This document shows, piece by piece, positions 9,901-20,145 of a stretch of 64,000 nt of DNA. The DNA comes from Rhineura floridana. Taxonomy: Eukaryota > Chordata > Lepidosauria > Squamata > Rhineuridae. A model generated the notes under the pieces. That model had not been told where the DNA came from, did no database searches, and saw only the letters and a program-made list of their open reading frames with translations. A program made the translations under genes and the position numbers. The first letter of the stretch is position 1, and every line of letters begins with the position of its first letter. The stretch spans positions 94,746,486 through 94,810,485 of the forward strand of contig NC_084487.1 of assembly GCF_030035675.1 (NCBI RefSeq), read 5' to 3'.

Positions 9901-11249
9901 AATGCCAGTGGTGGGAGCAGCCAGAAGCAAAAGCAAATGGAGCAATGATGTGACTTCTACCTTTGCACAGTAGGCTAGTTTCTACATGCACTCATGCAGT
10001 CCTCTCTGTCATTTGTCTAGACTAGCAACAGGCATGATCAGAGTTGAAGGACACATTCCAGCCAGGCAAAAACATTCAAGGAGGGTATGAAGCAGGACTG
10101 CACCACATACACACCATACATTTATTCCACTATTATTCCACTTTAAACAGTCATGGCTTCCCCCAAAGAATCCTAGGAAGTGTAGTTTATGAGGAGTGCT
10201 GAGAATTGTTAGGAAACCCCTATTCCCCTCATAGAGCAACAATTCCCAATGTGGTTTAACAATCAATCTCTCTTCCCAGAGAACTCTGGGAATTGTAGCC
10301 CTGTGAGGGGATAAGTGGTCTCCTAACAACTCTCAGCACCCTTCACAAGCTACACTTCCCAGGATTCTTTGGTGGAGGCCATGACTGTTTAAACTGGAAT
10401 AAATGTACGGTGTGAATGAAGCCATGGTATGAGATATGGCCTGGGTACTGTGGCTAAGAAGGCGGTGTGGCTTGGAGAGAGTCCCAGTGGCCAGGTAGGT
10501 ATGGAGGGCCACATTTGGCCCCCAGACCTGAGGTTACCCATCTCTGCCATACACCCTAGAAACCTGCAAATAAGTAAACAACTAAAGCTGAGATTTTTGT
10601 TAGTCAAAAGAATGTCAAAGTTGTCATAGCTGTGGTTGACACATTTCTTGATCCCTTGAGCAAATATCTATGATAGTCATTTAGGCAATAGTGCCAACTG
10701 CTTAGAGGTGCAATCCTATATTCCCACTTACTTGGGAATAAGCCCCATTAAACTCATTGGGACCTATTTCTGAGTAGAAATCTATAGGATTGCTCTGTAA
10801 GTAAACCCATCTTTGTCTTTGTTTACTTTTAGGTCAACTGTCTAGCTGTGAAAAACTATGTAAATGGTCTTTTGGGACATTACATCATTAATGTGACCTC
10901 TGCAGCCAAGCTCTGCAGCGAAGTTCTCTGTAAGAAGAATGGAAGATGCATTCGTAAAAACAGTGAATCAGATGCCTATCTGCATTTGCCTTCCCACAGT
11001 TTTAAGATTTGGTTCAATATCTCTGAAACAGAGAGAAGAGTAGTTGTGGAAGGAAATTTGAAGCAGGAGGACATAGCGGCCATGAAAGAGAAATTCACCT
11101 GTCAGTGTTACCAAGGCTGGATAGGGTTATTTTGTGAACAGCCTCAGGGACCCCGGAACTGTTTTCAAAGTGCAGGGGCTCAAGACTGGTGGGTAGGTCA
11201 TGTCATGATGACCTACTTGCAGGTGCATTTTTTACATCTGCTTATTTAA
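6052..11249 (+). CDS. Hyaluronidase, venom-type/PH-20-like, copy A (three coding exons)
   Basis: GH56 endo-beta-N-acetylhexosaminidase that would cleave hyaluronan outside the cell. Coding exons are 6052-6972, 9028-9117 and 10833-11249, all joined in phase 0, giving 475 aa. Residues 1-20 are a signal peptide. The catalytic site is [10 protein letters not shown], with D133 and E135. Y253 in PSIY matches the substrate tyrosine 247 of HYAL1. Cysteines at 47, 211, 227 and 340 and the EGF-like tail (about 365-438) are family-typical. From memory, start, length and motifs closely match snake venom hyaluronidase (449 aa). Unusual points against copy B are Cys277 in place of Arg, an extra sequon at N92 and a 34-residue C-terminal tail not found in B. 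No GPI signal is visible, so it is probably secreted. The start at 6052 follows a polypyrimidine tract and an AG at 6038-6039, suggesting an upstream non-coding exon. Confidence 0.9.
7301..7414 (+). mobile_element. Decayed hAT MITE remnant in copy A intron 1
   Basis: Contains 'gggctgatgggagttg' and 'ggtccagcaac', the hallmark half of the short palindromic hAT MITE seen intact at 22324. The same remnant lies in copy B at about 20474-20587, so it predates the duplication. The rest of intron 1 (7415-9027) holds no exon that I can see. Confidence 0.5.
9028..9117 (+). CDS. Copy A coding exon 2 (90 bp)
   Basis: Starts after 'cttttcag' and ends before 'gtaagtga'. Translates as [17 protein letters not shown] followed by [13 protein letters not shown]. 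The 90-bp size and the [10 protein letters not shown] core are the same in HYAL4 (53568-53657) and throughout the vertebrate family. It closes the TIM barrel. One silent difference from copy B is visible. Confidence 0.95.
9841..10020. mobile_element. DNA-repeat fragment in copy A intron 2
   Basis: 'atggggaatctgtttcagcc' and the sequence after it match a repeat family also seen at 17330-17560, 54840-55160 and 59580-60560 ('ggggaacc..cagccc' type ends). It lies in the 374 bp that copy B lacks. The superfamily is probably hAT, by inference from end sequence. Confidence 0.4.
10085..10425. mobile_element. Palindromic MITE ('accatacatttattcc' family), complete in copy A
   Basis: About 340 bp that reads as two inverted arms: 'cacaccatacatttattcc' on the left and 'ggaataaatgtacggtgtg' on the right, with the paired motifs 'aaagaatcctaggaagtgta' and 'tacacttcccaggattcttt'. 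Relatives lie at 24130 (half), 42035, 48784 and 57775. Superfamily not determined. Confidence 0.7.
10833..11249 (+). CDS. Copy A last coding exon (EGF-like domain and novel tail)
   Basis: Acceptor 'ttacttttag' at 10823-10832. Encodes [10 protein letters not shown]..., the cysteine-rich region [12 protein letters not shown] and CQCYQGW-GLFCEQP. It then has a 34-residue tail unlike that of copy B, ending at TAA 11247-11249. An AATAAA lies just after the stop, near 11258, and another near 11350. Up to CEQP this exon is closer to the orphan exon at 27666 than to copy B by simple difference count. Confidence 0.88.
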   Translation, partial: VNCLAVKNYVNGLLGHYIINVTSAAKLCSEVLCKKNGRCIRKNSESDAYLHLPSHSFKIWFNISETERRVVVEGNLKQEDIAAMKEKFTCQCYQGWIGLFCEQPQGPRNCFQSAGAQDWWVGHVMMTYLQVHFLHLLI

Positions 11250-11374
11250 TGGGTTAAATAAATAAATCTGTCATAAATGCACTTGCAAGGACTTTTGTAA
11301 AACCATAGAAGCTTTCCATTTCTTACTGGAACTTCATGCAACACCTTTAAAATAAAGATGTATGAAATAAAAAA

Positions 11375-11560
11375 TGAAATGGACTGCCTTCAAGTTGATT
11401 CCGACTTATGGTGACCCTACAAATAGGGTTTTCATGGGAAGTGGTATTCAGAGATGGTTTTACCATTGCCTTCCTCGGAGGCTGAGAGGCAGTGACTGGC
11501 CCAAGGTCACCCAGTGAGCTTCATGGCTGTGTGGGGATTCGAAGCCTGGTCTTATTTTAT
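11375..11560 (-). mobile_element. tRNA-derived SINE with RTE/BovB-like tail
   Basis: On the minus strand it reads 'ttcgaatccccacacagcc' (tRNA B-box-like head), the 'tgaagctcactgggtgacc' body and a 'gtcaccataagtcggaatc' tail. The tail resembles the 3' ends of BovB/RTE LINEs, which are known to mobilise squamate SINEs. Other copies are at 28230, 28775, 41097 and 63870. Confidence 0.7.
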
Positions 11561-11796
11561 TTTATCTTAAAATAAATTAATTAAAAGTACAATCAATTAA
11601 AATAAATAAAAAAATCATAGAATACATTTTAAATTAAAGAACAATAAAATAAATAAAAAGATCTCATGAAATGTAATAAATAAAATAAAGATTTTAAAAT
11701 AAATAGTATAGTTGTGTTTCTTGTATTCTGTTATTTATAACACGGATATAATAACAGGTGGTATCATACTTAATAACAACAAACCTTAAAGATTGG

Positions 11797-11940
11797 TTCA
11801 GAAGGGGTAGCCATGTTAGTCTGACATATGAAAACACAAACAAGGGGTCTGTGGCATCTTAAATAAATTTGTGAGTCTTTAAGTCTTTGTGAGTCTTTAA
11901 GGTGCCATAGACTCCTTGTTTACGTATTAATAAACCATAA
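11797..11940. repeat. Fused inverted halves of an amniote interspersed repeat
   Basis: Contains 'gtagccatgttagtctg', 'ggggtctgtggcatctt' and 'aaatttgtgagtcttt', then the mirror 'aaggtgccatagactcc'. This is a common reptile repeat of uncertain class. The whole block recurs inverted at about 28340-28480. The preceding 11565-11700 is AT-rich low-complexity sequence. Confidence 0.5.
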
Positions 11941-11984
11941 ACATTACTGTGGCACACTTAAGACAAAGGTGGCTTGGCGTTCAA

Positions 11985-13620
11985 CAGTTCTGGTGATAAA
12001 TTCATTCATAATGTTTTCCAACGGAATTTTTGCTTGTGCACATGAAAAAGAAGATGTGTAAGGTGCTTCTGTGTCATGCGATTACGCAGGCATGTCTTTA
12101 TTCTTCTCAGAGCACTGAAAGAACGTTCTTCTGATGTTGATGACGCAAGTATGGTGTGTAAGACCTGTACCAGCATAACTTGGTCTAAGAGATTTCGGAC
12201 TGGCTAAAGCTGTTGTTTCAATGATTGTGAGATGTCTTCAATAGTCTTTACTACAGCAGTTGGAATGGTTGTTGGGAGGAGTGACAGCTGTGCCAGGAGC
12301 CTGTTCATATCAAAGTCACAGCTCTGAACTCCAAGGGCCTCTCTGAGCTCTTCTGTGCTGCTGAAATGCCTCCCACATGAAGCAGTCACTAAAGCATTTT
12401 CCAGTATTACTAGTTAGTCTATTGCTCTTCTGTTTTACTGAGATCAAGATCATGGTTGTTTCATCCTTAACAGTACTTAGTGCATCACCAACCATGTCAC
12501 AGCTGTGGGCAACCTCTTGCAGAGCCAAATCTAGTGAGTGGTTGCTGCAGTGTATGTAAACTGACTTGGGTTTAATATCAGTGATCTTTTTTTGAACACC
12601 AGAGAAACGCCCAAACATATTAGCTGCACCATCAAAGCAGTGTCCACACAAAGCATGGAAATCAAGCCCCAGTCAAATAATCATGTCTTTCACAGCAGTG
12701 AAGAGAGTACAAACTGTAGAGTCAGAAGGGTTATAAACACCAAGGTATTCTTCTCATATGTTCAATAATTCACTCTCTACCCAACGCAGACACAATGTAA
12801 ACTGCTCGTCTCCAGTCACATCTGTTGTCCCATCAGCAGTTATTCCCAAAAATGGCTTGATTTCACCTCTTTAAAGATGTCACGTTTCACTCTTTGAGCC
12901 ATAATTTCAAGTCGCTCATTTTGGATATCACCACTCAGCCATTTGTCTCTTCGTGTCAGCTATCTTGTAAGAGCAAGTACATTTTCTGAGTGTTCCTCCA
13001 AAAGGTCAATCAAGTTGACTGCAAGCCCCTGCAATGCTTGACCTGTACGGAAAAGGTAGCACACAGAACTAAAGATGGTGCACAGTGCTTCTCGAGCCTC
13101 CTGCTTACTTGAATGCTTTGTAAGGAGCATAACAATATTCATACTTTTCTCTTTTGTTAGATGGTATCTCACAGAATCAATGTGGTAAATGCTCTTTTCA
13201 TGAGACTGGAATTGTTCAACAGCATGTTTCCAATTTGAGAAACTTTTAGAATAAAACTTACTTTTACATTTGAAGAATCCTTCTTCTCTATAAATGCGTG
13301 CAGCAATCATGGCAAAGAACTACATCACGATCCATATCATAAGGAAGCCAGGTGAGCTTCTCAAACCATTTCAGCTGACAAGACCTATTACCCTTAGTTT
13401 TGGAAATTTATAGGATTTTGTTGGCACAAATCTGGTGGTCGAATATGGCGGTCCATCTCTTTCTTGAGGATCAACCTCAGGGTGTTGATCATCTTCATTC
13501 AGCTTGCTGAATTGATACAGGCCTTTAGGTAATTCTTCTGAGGCAGAAGCTGTTTTCTTTGATGGCAGCAGCCAGGCATCAAGCAATGGCTTTTTTGGAC
13601 ATTGTCCTGCAGCCATTCAG
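11985..13620 (-). mobile_element. hAT transposase gene, decayed (TTF zinc finger to dimerisation domain)
   Basis: On the minus strand the parts appear in the order expected of a ZMYM1/TTF-type hAT transposase. First comes an N-terminal segment (13616-13371). Then a TTF-type finger near 13370-13190 (KWFEKLTWLPYD, CHDC, FSNWKHAVEQFQSHEKS). A core with FDGAANMFGRFSGVQ and VYIHCSNHSLDLALQ follows (12651-12316). Last is a C-terminal dimerisation motif, SSTSEERSFSALRRIKTCLR, near 12150-12090, closing with a stop at about 12010. Stops and frame changes between these blocks show it is dead. Terminal inverted repeats were not located. It could have mobilised some of the hAT MITEs here, but no matching ends were found. 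Confidence 0.85.
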
Positions 13621-13792
13621 AAAAAGCAACCATTTTTTCTTTCTATTTGTGTGTGTATTGAAAATCACTGTATGCTGCAAAGAAGCCATGCTGTCACTGT
13701 GGCTCTAGAACAAAAAATGAATTTTTTATTTTTTTTTACAGAATTCCTGAACGTACGGGGGAAGCTTCTCCCCAATAGGAATTCCGTGTTGG

Positions 13793-14645
13793 GAATCATA
13801 GAATAGTAGAGTTGAAAGGGGCCTATAAGGCCATCAAGTCCAACCCCCTGCTCAATGCAAGAATCCAAATAAAAGCATTCCCGACAGATGGCTGTCCAGC
13901 TGCCTCTTGAATGCCTCCAGTGTCGGAGAGCCCACTACCTCTCTAGGTAATTGGTTCCATTGTCGTATGGCTCTAACAGTTAGGAAGTTTTTCCTGATGT
14001 CCAGTCGAAATCTGGCTTCCTGCAACTTGAGCCCATTATTCCGTGTCCTGCACTCTGGGACTATCCAGAAGAGATCCCGGCCCTCCTCTATGTGACAACC
14101 TTTCATGTACTTGAAGAGTGCTATCATATCTCCCCTCAGTCTTTTCTTCTCCAGGCTAAACATGCCCAGTTCTTTCAGTCTCTCTTCATAGGGCTTTGTT
14201 TCCAGTCCCCTGATCATCCTTGTTGCCCTCCTCTGAACCTGTTCCAGTTCGTCTGCATCCTTCTTGAAGTGCGGAGACCAGAACTGGATGCAGTACTCAA
14301 GATGAGGCCTAACCAGTGCTGAATAGAGGGGAACGAATATTTCACACGATTTGGAAACGATACTTCTGTTAATGCAGCCTAATATAGCATTTGCCTTTTT
14401 TGCAGCCACATCGCACTGTTGGCTCATATTCAGCTTGTGATCAATGACAATTCCAAGATCCTTCTCACATGTCGTCTGGCTGAGCCAAGTATCCCCCATC
14501 TTATAACTGTGCATTTGGTGTCTTTTTCCTAAGTGTACAACTTTGCATTTATCCCTGTTGAATTTCATTCTGTTGTTTTCAGCCCAGTACTCCAGCCTAT
14601 CAAGGTCCCTTTGAATTTTGTTTCTGTCTTCTGGAATTGTGGCTT
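13793..14645 (-). mobile_element. CR1 LINE, 5'-truncated 3' part
   Basis: A minus-strand open frame of 238 residues (14568-13852) has classic CR1 ORF2 C-terminal motifs: KCKVVHLGK, LNMSQQCDVAAKKANAILG, LVRPHLEYC and QRRATRMIRGLE. The 3' end reads into 'attctatgattcc' near 13795, the usual CR1 terminus. It is truncated at about 14645 and has no polymerase core. The long open frame suggests modest age. Confidence 0.92.
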
Positions 14646-15397
14646 AAACAGCTGCTTCCTAAGTACATTTACCTTGGAGTAAATCTCATAACTCGATGGA
14701 CTTCTGTGTAAACACGCATACAAATTGGGCTGCATAGCTTATTTTTGCATTCCTTATTTATTCATGCCACAACTATAACCTAAAATCTATTTTGATGCTA
14801 AATAGGATTTGTTTTCTATGCAGGTCAGCTAAACTATTTAAGGGTTCACACCATGTCTGAGTTGAGAACAAAAAAAATTAACAATAACATGTCTCTACTC
14901 TTGTCAAAGTAACCATACGTAAGGTACAATCTCCACTTATGAAACTAATTGCATTAAGTTAGTGAACCTGCTTATGTTAAACTGTTTGAAAGTTTGAGAA
15001 TCCTGTATATTTGATTTTTTATTACAATTTCAACTGTAATATATGAGCAGCATTTAGCTCAAACTGATATTTATAAAGCATTATACTCACTAAAGAACGA
15101 TCTTGAGTCACTGTGTTGCAGGTCTTTGCTCTTAATCTTCAGTAGGGCTCCAACATACAGATTAAAAATGGCTGCTGCAAAGCTCTCCTCCCTGAGTTCT
15201 CCCAGCTCCAAGAAGCAGTCCCTCTGTTAGCTCAAGGGAAGTACTTTGAAAGAGAAAGTGTTCCTTTCTAAGGTATGTGAGCCCCTTTTATGAACAAAAT
15301 ACACCCAAAATAATGGGACAGAAATCTGGAGGGAAGAAATGCAAATGCCCCAGCAGAGATCTCTAGGCCACTGGGTGAAGGTGTAGCATTCTGAGTA
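14646..15397. other. Unassigned spacer
   Basis: AT-rich sequence without recognisable exon or RNA gene. The first 60 bp carry the common squamate motif 'accttggagtaaatctcat'. Confidence 0.35.
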
Positions 15398-15645
15398 CAG
15401 TAGGGCCCCACTTTACAGCGCTTCGCTTTACGGCGATTCGCTAAAGCGGCGGCTTTCAATTAGGGAAAGTCGCCGCATTAAGGCACTTGTTCCACTTTTA
15501 CGGTGGGTTTTTTCTGCCGTGCACCATTTTGATGTCATTTTTGCATGACGCACCCCATTATTGTCAGTGGGTTCTGCTTTACGGCGATTTCCGCTTTACG
15601 GCAGCACTCCGGAATGGAACCTGCTGTATAAGCGGGGCCCGCCTG
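15398..15645. mobile_element. Tigger-like MITE, diverged copy with TA target sites
   Basis: Starts 'cagtagggccccactttac' and ends 'gcggggcccgcctg', with TA immediately outside both ends. Internal 'gctttacggcgatt' motifs repeat in both orientations. It is related to 5192 and 18356. Confidence 0.65.
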
Positions 15646-17000
15646 TAGTTTAAGTGTATTGCCACCTAGTGGCCAAAGAGCAGATGTATTGCTATAGCAA
15701 AGGGAGATTGAGCATGCTCCAGTTTGCTGGCTGGAACTGCTCCTAAAATGGCTGCCAGAGTGCCAGGCGAAGGCCTTGATGAAAACAGAACAAAATTAAC
15801 ACAGTAATCTGTTAGTATTCCTGGCATGGTTTCCATAGATTACAGAAGTGATGCTCATGCTCTGGAGACCTGTTTGTAGTAGCAGTGCGGGAAACCATTT
15901 TTTGCCAGAACTTAAGAATCACTATCAATTTTGTCTGGTCATTTCGAGGGGGGGCTCAGCCCACCCAAACTTAGTCCTAGGGGGGCTTCAGCCCCCCTGC
16001 CTCCCCTGTTCCAAGGTGTGAGGTGCTTTTTTAAAAACTGCAACTCATGTTGGCATGCCTGTGAGAAATAGGAGGGGCACTGGGACTGTTGTGGGACTGT
16101 TGGAAGGGTGATCAAAGGATGCAGTGGACTGGTAGCTTGATGCAGTGAATCATGGGAGTGGACTGATGCTTGTGATGAGAGTGGAGATCTAATAGGTGCA
16201 CCGTAGGAACGCTAATGGCAGCAATTCTCCTCTGCTAAATTTCTTCCTGCATTTGAAGGTTCAGAAAAATCTGTTGCCAGCATCCTGAAATTCTCCTTTA
16301 TTGAAAGAACTCAACCGGCATGGAACCCAAGGAGTAACAGAGTGGTTGAAGAATAACAGAATGGAACTTCCAGGAAGCTGCTCAACTCTAGTACAGAGAG
16401 TGATCACTGGTAAAGAGGGATCTGATGTAGAGTCACTGGTAAAGAGGGATCTGATGAGGACTGAGGGACCAGAGATGGTTACTACCAAACCTGTTACAAC
16501 CGTCACAGGATGTAGTGTAGGGCAGTTGCCAGGAAGGGCAATGGTTTTACAAATGTGGCCTGGGTTAGGGTTTGTGGGGTGAGCATAGTCTGTCTTCTTC
16601 ACAGTGCCTGCTTTGCCTATCTATAAAGTCATGAAAAATACAGCTGAGTGAGAAGCAATACTCTGGTGTAAATGGGGTGGCTCTTTCATGGGGGTGGGTG
16701 GGATGATATATCTAGAGTCACTGTGAGATCCACCCTTTCCCTTGTTGCCTTTCTCCCCACAGCACCAGTGCTCAGTGGGCAGAGCAACATCCAGAGTGCC
16801 CAGCAGTAAGTGGAGCTGCTTCCTTGGGACATGGTGAACCAACAAACCCTTCTAAAGGGTCTTCTGCAGTGCGCATAGGACCATAAAGCAACAGCCATGT
16901 CTCAACAGGAGTTCCTCTAACTCTTTCCTCAAGCAGCCCAGCTGCTGCAGTTAACAGTTGACCACTCCAGAGAATATGGGTACCTCCACCTTCTTGTAGT
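15646..17000. other. Unassigned spacer with a short direct repeat
   Basis: No gene recognised. A ~28-bp unit containing 'ggtaaagagggatctgatg' occurs twice in tandem near 16410-16460. Open frames of about 100 codons on both strands at 16260-16600 show no known domain. Confidence 0.35.
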
Positions 17001-17560
17001 TCAGGGGTCGCCAGCTTGGTGCCCATGGGCACCAGTGTGCCCCCAGTACTTGCTATAGTGCCCGTGAAAGGTCTCAGTAAATATCCACTTAAATATCCAC
17101 AGGGCACGTGAGACTGTTTCCTCATCCTGCTCAGCTCCTGATTGCATTGCTTCAGCCTCTCCTACATTGAATACCTTCCCCTTAAATATGCCCACATTTT
17201 ATTTGATCCCAGGATGGGACACTCGCCTTTCTTCTGTTCAGACCAGAGGAGAGGTGCTAAGACATCTCTCTGTGAGCAAGCATGGCAGTGCCTTTACCCG
17301 CAGCTGGTCCTGCTGCACATCCTCCATGAGTGCTTTTGCCTGGCTGGAATGTGTCTCTGAACTCGGATAATGTTTCCCTAGATGGAGGCTAGAGAGAGGT
17401 GTGTGAGTGTGTGTAGAAACTAGCCTACTCTGCAAAGATAAAATCTACATTCATTGTTCCACCCACCTTTGCCTCTGGCTGCCACCCACTACTGTCATGT
17501 GGCCCCCAGAAGGTTACTCAGAAGGAGGTGCAGCCCTCAGAAGGGAATGCAGAAGAAGGT
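17001..17560. repeat. Nested DNA-repeat fragments
   Basis: 17000-17230 ('ggtcgccagcttggtgcccat' onward) matches the B-only intron block at 22560-22800. 17330-17560 ('ggctggaatgtgtctctgaac', 'gtgtgtagaaactagcct') matches 54950-55150. Both look like pieces of non-autonomous DNA transposons. 17561-18150 is AT-rich with nothing recognised. Confidence 0.45.
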
Positions 17561-18355
17561 TATTTTCCTGCACTGGGTTGAGGCATTGAAGAAATGATTT
17601 GAATCATTCCACTTACATAACACAGCACTACAGATATAGGTATTATGTTGGCATGACAGCGAGATCACAAACGTATTGCCAAATAGTGAGCCAAAGCGCA
17701 TGTTTAGAACTGAGGTGTTGCTGTTGCATGATATTTAGTTCATCATGTAAAACACTTGCTAAAAAAATCCATGTTTTTAAATATATATAGTATACATTCA
17801 AGAGCTAATAAAAACAAATAAGAACCAGTTGGAAATATATTAAAGAGAAATATATGTTCTATTTAATGTTTTTGTTATAATTGAACCAGTATAGTAGGGA
17901 TTTAACAATTAATGACTCTTGTTTTATCCATTTATGTTGTGCTTCTATAATGCTAATTAGGATTGGTTTGAAAACCTTATGGGAATTCCATTGTAATTCT
18001 GTTCTTGGAACTGATGGATGAACTCTCTTCAGAAGATTTGAGGCGGAGATTAAATAAATTCAGTAATTCAGTTGGATCCAGACTAAGGCACACACTTACC
18101 TGGGAGTAAGGATATATTACTTCTGAGTACACAGGTATGGAATTACATTGTACATTAGTTATGCCTTAGAGTGCAATCTTATGCATGCTACTCAGAATTC
18201 ATCTCATCAAGTTCAAGGGGGTTTACTCCAAGGTAAGTGGGTACGGGATTATAGCCTTCATCCCAGAGACATCAATGGAACAAATTTGTAATGGCTAACA
18301 CGTCCCATTGATTTCAATGGATTATAACACAACTAACTCTGAGTACAAACGTACG

Positions 18356-18557
18356 CAGTAGGGCCCCGCTTTTCGGCATTCTGCTAATACTGCGGCTTTC
18401 AATTAGAGTAAGGCCCCACTCATATGGTGCTTGTTCCGCTTTTACAGCGTTTTTTGGGCATCGTGTGCCATTTATTGACAGAGTTTCGCTTTTCAGTAGG
18501 TTTCACTTTCTGGCGGGGGTCTGGAACGTAACCTGCCATATGAATGGGGCCCTACTA
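18356..18557. mobile_element. Tigger-like MITE (copy in unit B)
   Basis: Duplicate of the element at 5192, with the same length and the same ends, so it was inserted before the duplication. Confidence 0.6.
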
Positions 18558-18605
18558 TACATATCTATTCAGACATAAGTGCAATAGAATAAGTCTCACA
18601 GAGAA

Positions 18606-19041
18606 GTAGGGATGGGATAAATTTGATTCATTTTACATTTAAAGGTGAATTAATTCACAGTTTCTGAAACGATATGCAAATCAAAATGCAGCCATCCTCT
18701 GAAATCCACTCTTCTCAAAATTTTGCAATGCAGTTCTCCAGCCAAGTAACGTGTACAAAAATGCATATACTAGGGTAAAGTGTCCATTAAAATGAGTGCA
18801 TTGGAGAAAACAACATAAAATGCACTATTGTAGAGAAAAGTGTCTTCCAAAAATGTGTATTTTAGGCAAAAGTACATACAAACGTGTGCAAATATATTAG
18901 GCAAAAGTGCACACAAAAATGTGTATTTTAGGAGAAATTGGCACTGAAATGCTCATGAGTTTTCGTGAGGATTTTTGTTTGTTTGTTTTGAAAATCACAA
19001 CCTGATGAGGAATTGTGGAGAGACAGATTTGCCCATCCGTA
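18606..19041 (+). repeat. ~430-bp 'gggatggg' MITE-like repeat, unit B
   Basis: Duplicate of 5436-5868. Here the left end 'gtagggatggg' is preserved; it is eroded in unit A. Confidence 0.55.
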
Positions 19042-19224
19042 CTGAGAAGTCAGTTCAGGTAAATTCAGGATTATAACAGGATCAGACAGTGTGTATTTTT
19101 CTAGGGCTGCAACTTTGATTCATCAAGGAAGATAAAAAGGGTTTGCCTGTTGTTGATTGTCACTGTTTATGAACTTTTCTTTTTTTTTCTTTTTTCTTTT
19201 CCTTTGATGAAGTTATGACATACC

Positions 19225-20145
19225 ATGTGCCACCTGTGGATTACAAGTGTAGCCCTTTGGATGTTACCGATGGTGGTCAATGGGGAAGAAATTATTCACA
19301 CAAGAGCTCCATTGTTTCCTCTCAAACCATTTATAGTGGTTTGGAATGCACCTACTGAACAGTGCCAGCGGCTGTACAAGGTGGATTTAGACCTTAAAGT
19401 CTTTAACATTCTAACAAATCCAAATGAGACCTTGAGTGGTTCCAGTGTGACAATATTTTATCACACTGATCTAGGGTACTATCCCCATATAGATGACAAT
19501 GGCAAATCCATCAATGGAGGAGTGCCACAGAATGAGAGCCTCGTCAAGCACCTCATGAAAGCCAAGTCTGATATTGAGCATGCCATAGCTATGAAGAAAT
19601 TCCATGGACTTGGAGTCATTGATTGGGAAAACTGGAGACCCCAGTGGGACAGGAACTGGGGCAGTAAAGTCATTTACAGAAATAAGTCTCTTGAGCTTGT
19701 TAGAAAGCTGCATCCTCAGTGGTCTGAGATTCAAACTAAGAAAGTTGCTAAGGAAGAATTTGAAAATGCAGGGAAGAGTTTTATGAACAACACCCTTTCC
19801 CTAGCTGAAGATATAAGACCAAATGGACTCTGGGGTTACTATCTATACCCAGACTGCTACAATTATGATTACAAAAACCATCCAGATAGATACACAGGCA
19901 AATGTCCAGCCATTGAATCATTGCGGAATGATCAACTGCTTTGGCTGTGGAAAGAAAGTACTGCCCTTTATCCTTCCATATATCTGGAGCCCATGCTGAA
20001 GTCAAGCCCAAATGCTTTGAAATTTGTACACTATCGGGTTAAGGAAGCAATACGCATTGCTTCCATGGCTAGACAAGACTATGCTTTGCCTGTTTTTGTG
20101 TATGCTAGGCCATATTACACCTATACGCTCGATGCTTTGACAGAG
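19225..20145 (+). CDS. Copy B coding exon 1
   Basis: Encodes residues 1-307 with the catalytic DWE. It ends at the donor GTAAGG at 20146. The same 5' context occurs as in A: a polypyrimidine tract, 'gatgaag', then the ATG 13 bases on. Intronic read-through continues to 20334 and is not part of the protein. Confidence 0.92.

Larger units (their letters stand above)
4990..11144 (+). repeat. Segmental duplication unit, copy A
   Basis: Colinear with 18154-25062. Identity is about 99% in most places by eye, covering 5' flank, all three exons and both introns of the hyaluronidase gene. Differences are mostly point changes plus a few large indels: 1,088 bp present only in B (21943-23030), 374 bp present only in A (9841-10214) and 31 bp present only in B (23172-23202). 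Similarity to B stops inside the last coding exon. Downstream of that, A instead matches the orphan copy at 27978 onward. Confidence 0.9.

Noticed and set aside
11375-11560. Functional tRNA gene suggested by box-like motifs
   Set aside because: The motifs belong to the head of a SINE present in several copies; no cloverleaf is kept.
11985-13620. Domesticated hAT-derived host gene
   Set aside because: The domains are split by stops and frame changes, with no intact long frame or splice pattern to rescue it.
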